Assembly: GCA_024403275.1 (NCBI GenBank) | Contig: JAKSSD010000005.1 | Coordinates: forward strand, 1 to 64,000 | DNA: 64,000 nt | DNA from: Lachnospiraceae bacterium | Lineage (GTDB): Bacteria; Bacillota; Clostridia; Lachnospirales; Lachnospiraceae | Reading direction: 5' to 3' | In this document: positions 62,207-64,000 of the stretch, piece after piece | Layout: every line of letters starts with the position of its first letter | How positions within the stretch are numbered: position 1 is the stretch's first letter | Program-made: the position numbers and the translations under genes | Notes under the pieces: model-generated | Told to the model about the DNA's origin: nothing | What the model saw: only the letters and a program-made list of their open reading frames with translations | Database searches by the model: none

Positions 62207-63109
62207 CTATCTGAATTCCCCTACCATAATTACTTCAGGCTCAAGCGTTACTCCCTGCTTGTCCTTCACTATCTGAGTCACCGACTCAATAAGATTTTTT
62301 ACATCTTCAGCTGTCGCATTTCCTTTGTTAATAACAAATCCCTTATGCTTCATTGAAACCTGAGCATTACCAACACTATATCCACCCAGACCACTGTCTT
62401 CTATAAGCTTTCCGGCAAAATATCCTTCTGGTCTTTTGAATGTTGAACCTGCTGATGGATATTCAAGTGGCTGCTTTTCTTTTCTCTTTGAAGCCAGCTC
62501 CTGCATATACTTTCTTATTTCCACGCTGTCGCCAGTTTCAAGAGCAATCTCACAACTAAGTGCAATAAGTTCTCTATCCTTCATAACACTTCGTCTGTAA
62601 GCAAATTTCATCTCTTCATTGGTCAGAGTAATAATATTACCATCAGCATCAAGTAAATCAACTGACTTGACTACCTGCTTCATTTCTCCACCATAAGCAC
62701 CAGCATTCATTAACAATGCACCGCCTACACTTCCTGGAATTCCTGCTGCAAACTCTAATCCAGTAAGAGACGCATCCATTGCTGCCTTGGCAACTTTTGA
62801 TAACATCGCGCCTGCGCCTGCCTTCAAATGCTTACCCTCAACAAGCACTTCATCAAACTCACCAGAAAGCTTTATTACAATGCCTCTGATTCCAAGATCT
62901 CCTACAAGAAGATTACTTCCATTGCCTAACAAGAAGTATGAAATATTTTCTTTTTTTACAAAAGAGATAAGTTTTCTTAATTCTTCTTTATTATTAACAA
63001 TCACATAATAGTCAGCAGGACCACCAATATTAAAAGATGTATGTTTTTTTAACATTTCATCTTTTTTTATTCTGTCTAAACTTACTATCTTGGCTAATTT
63101 CTCTATCAT
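62207..63109 (-). CDS. murB: UDP-N-acetylenolpyruvoylglucosamine reductase
   Basis: A 300-residue MurB, an FAD enzyme that completes UDP-MurNAc synthesis in the cytoplasm. KKHTSFNIGGPADYYVIVNN and LLGNGSNLLVGDLGIRGIVI form the FAD domain, GSVGGALLMNAGAYGGEM follows, and YPSAGSTFKRPEGYFAGKLI holds the active-site serine. The start overlaps the glucokinase stop by 1 nt. It heads the rapZ-whiA-crh block, probably co-transcribed from further upstream. Confidence 0.95.
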   Translation of the reverse strand: MIEKLAKIVSLDRIKKDEMLKKHTSFNIGGPADYYVIVNNKEELRKLISFVKKENISYFLLGNGSNLLVGDLGIRGIVIKLSGEFDEVLVEGKHLKAGAGAMLSKVAKAAMDASLTGLEFAAGIPGSVGGALLMNAGAYGGEMKQVVKSVDLLDADGNIITLTNEEMKFAYRRSVMKDRELIALSCEIALETGDSVEIRKYMQELASKRKEKQPLEYPSAGSTFKRPEGYFAGKLIEDSGLGGYSVGNAQVSMKHKGFVINKGNATAEDVKNLIESVTQIVKDKQGVTLEPEVIMVGEFR

Positions 63110-64000
63110 TATAATACCAGCTTTGCTGCACCATAAATTCCAGCGTCATTTCCTAAAGTTGCAAGACAAAATTCAGCATTCTTACATCCTCTAAATGCCA
63201 TTTCATCATAATTTTTCTTAATATAATCAAGAATAATAGTTCCTGCTTTGCTTACTCCTCCACCGATAACAAAAGCTTCTGGATTAACAACACAAGCAAT
63301 AGTTGCAAGACCTTTTCCAAGAATCCATCCAAACTCTTCTGCAACTTCAATAGCAAGTTCATCACCTTCCTTAACTGCATCCCATACTGCTTTACAGTCT
63401 ACAGTTTTTCCTCTTAATACGCTTGCCTTATCATCTTTAGCAAGTCTTCTGTTAGCAAGTCTTACTACACCTGTAGCAGATGTATACTGCTCAAGACATC
63501 CCTTGTTTCCGCATCCGCAGCTTTCAGTTTCATTATCATCTATTCTGATATGACCGATTTCTCCACCAGCTCCAACTGATCCAGCAACCAGTTTTCCCTC
63601 GATAATTACACCACCACCAACACCTGTGCCAAGCGTAACCATAACTAAAGAATCGTAGCCTTTTCCGCCACCCATCCACATTTCACCAAGGGCTGCAACA
63701 TTTGCATCATTACCAGTTTTAACTGGGAATCCTACAAGCTCTGATAAAGTATCACTTACATTAAATACATCCCAACCAAGGTTTGCTGCTTTGTAAATAA
63801 CACCCTTTGAATCAACTGGTCCAGGAACGCCAATTCCAACACCAATAACATCTGCTGCATCTATATTCTTCTCTGCCTGTTTAGCCTTAATGCTATTAGC
63901 AATGTCTGGAAGAATCTGTGCACCTGCGTTATCTTTTACAGTTACAATTTCCCATTTATCCAAAACTTCACCGTTATCTGTAAAAAGACCCATTTTAACG
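63109..64000 (-). CDS. glcK: ROK-family glucokinase, N terminus cut off by the window edge
   Basis: The visible 297 codons match ROK glucokinases: GVGIGVPGPVDSKGVIYKAA, the catalytic Asp in KTGNDANVAALGEMWMGGGK, LGTGVGGGVI, GAGGEIGHIR and the zinc motif SCGCGNKGCLEQYTS. A start at 63993 is possible, but the frame stays open to the edge and family members have about 15 more residues before KMGLF (ending in a GGT phosphate loop), so the real start lies outside. It phosphorylates glucose with ATP. Its gene overlaps murB by 1 nt. Confidence 0.88.
   Translation of the reverse strand, partial: VKMGLFTDNGEVLDKWEIVTVKDNAGAQILPDIANSIKAKQAEKNIDAADVIGVGIGVPGPVDSKGVIYKAANLGWDVFNVSDTLSELVGFPVKTGNDANVAALGEMWMGGGKGYDSLVMVTLGTGVGGGVIIEGKLVAGSVGAGGEIGHIRIDDNETESCGCGNKGCLEQYTSATGVVRLANRRLAKDDKASVLRGKTVDCKAVWDAVKEGDELAIEVAEEFGWILGKGLATIACVVNPEAFVIGGGVSKAGTIILDYIKKNYDEMAFRGCKNAEFCLATLGNDAGIYGAAKLVL

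Overview
The window looks like a chromosomal segment of a low-GC, motile Firmicute, most probably a Lachnospiraceae member related to Butyrivibrio, Pseudobutyrivibrio or Roseburia. The taxonomic call is inferred from content only: strong AAGGAGG ribosome binding sites, a zinc-type S14, the murB-rapZ-whiA-crh block, a FliW/CsrA flagellar module and two tandem FlgK genes. No rRNA, tRNA, CRISPR array or insertion sequence was seen.

Region 1 (1-7093, minus strand) is the S10-spc ribosomal protein operon from rpsJ to the first codons of rpsH. It has a clear promoter and a leader of about 245 nt that contains a terminator-like hairpin. Region 2 (7155-10965) holds a three-gene operon for two dynamin/Era-type GTPases and a DUF1232 membrane protein, then a plus-strand rRNA-type methyltransferase.

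Region 3 (10966-34913, minus strand) is one very long surface-polysaccharide operon of 21 tightly packed genes behind one extended -10 promoter. It encodes a priming glycosyl-phosphate transferase, a Wzz-like protein, an EpsG-type polymerase, an ABC flippase, eight cytoplasmic glycosyltransferases, three GtrB-type polyprenyl-phosphate glycosyltransferases with four polytopic GT-C-like or GtrII-like partners, an acyltransferase, and a WecE/GNAT pair for a 4-acetamido-4,6-dideoxyhexose. A dTDP-rhamnose reductase gene (rfbD) diverges from it. Region 4 (35884-38481) has a PAP2-like protein, a beta-helix lipoprotein with a perfect consensus promoter, a DUF4160 protein and an XRE regulator whose promoter carries an operator-like repeat.

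Region 5 (38541-47133) is an AT-rich decoration cassette bounded by two LicD-family phosphotransferases. Between them lie a polysaccharide pyruvyl transferase, an FrhB-type protein with its ferredoxin domain on a separate gene, a class V aminotransferase and a fused cytidylyltransferase-oxidoreductase. The six-gene operon starts 32 nt after the flagellin terminator and has no room for its own promoter, so it probably depends on read-through from flagellin. I regard this as the most likely undescribed system in the window: a CDP-linked, amino-containing substituent made and attached in step with flagellin.

Region 6 (47166-57976, minus strand) is the late flagellar cluster: flgM, flgN, two flgK, flgL, fliW, csrA, flaG, fliD, fliS, a FliT-like gene and flagellin. 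Three sigma-D (sigma-28) type promoters are readable. The flagellin leader has a textbook CsrA-type site (a GGA-loop hairpin plus the Shine-Dalgarno), which fits the nearby fliW-csrA pair. Region 7 (58001-64000) has an Fe-S aldo-keto reductase on the plus strand and, on the minus strand, glucokinase (cut by the window edge), murB, rapZ, whiA, a Crh-like HPr with Glu in place of the catalytic His, and a diacylglycerol-kinase-like gene.
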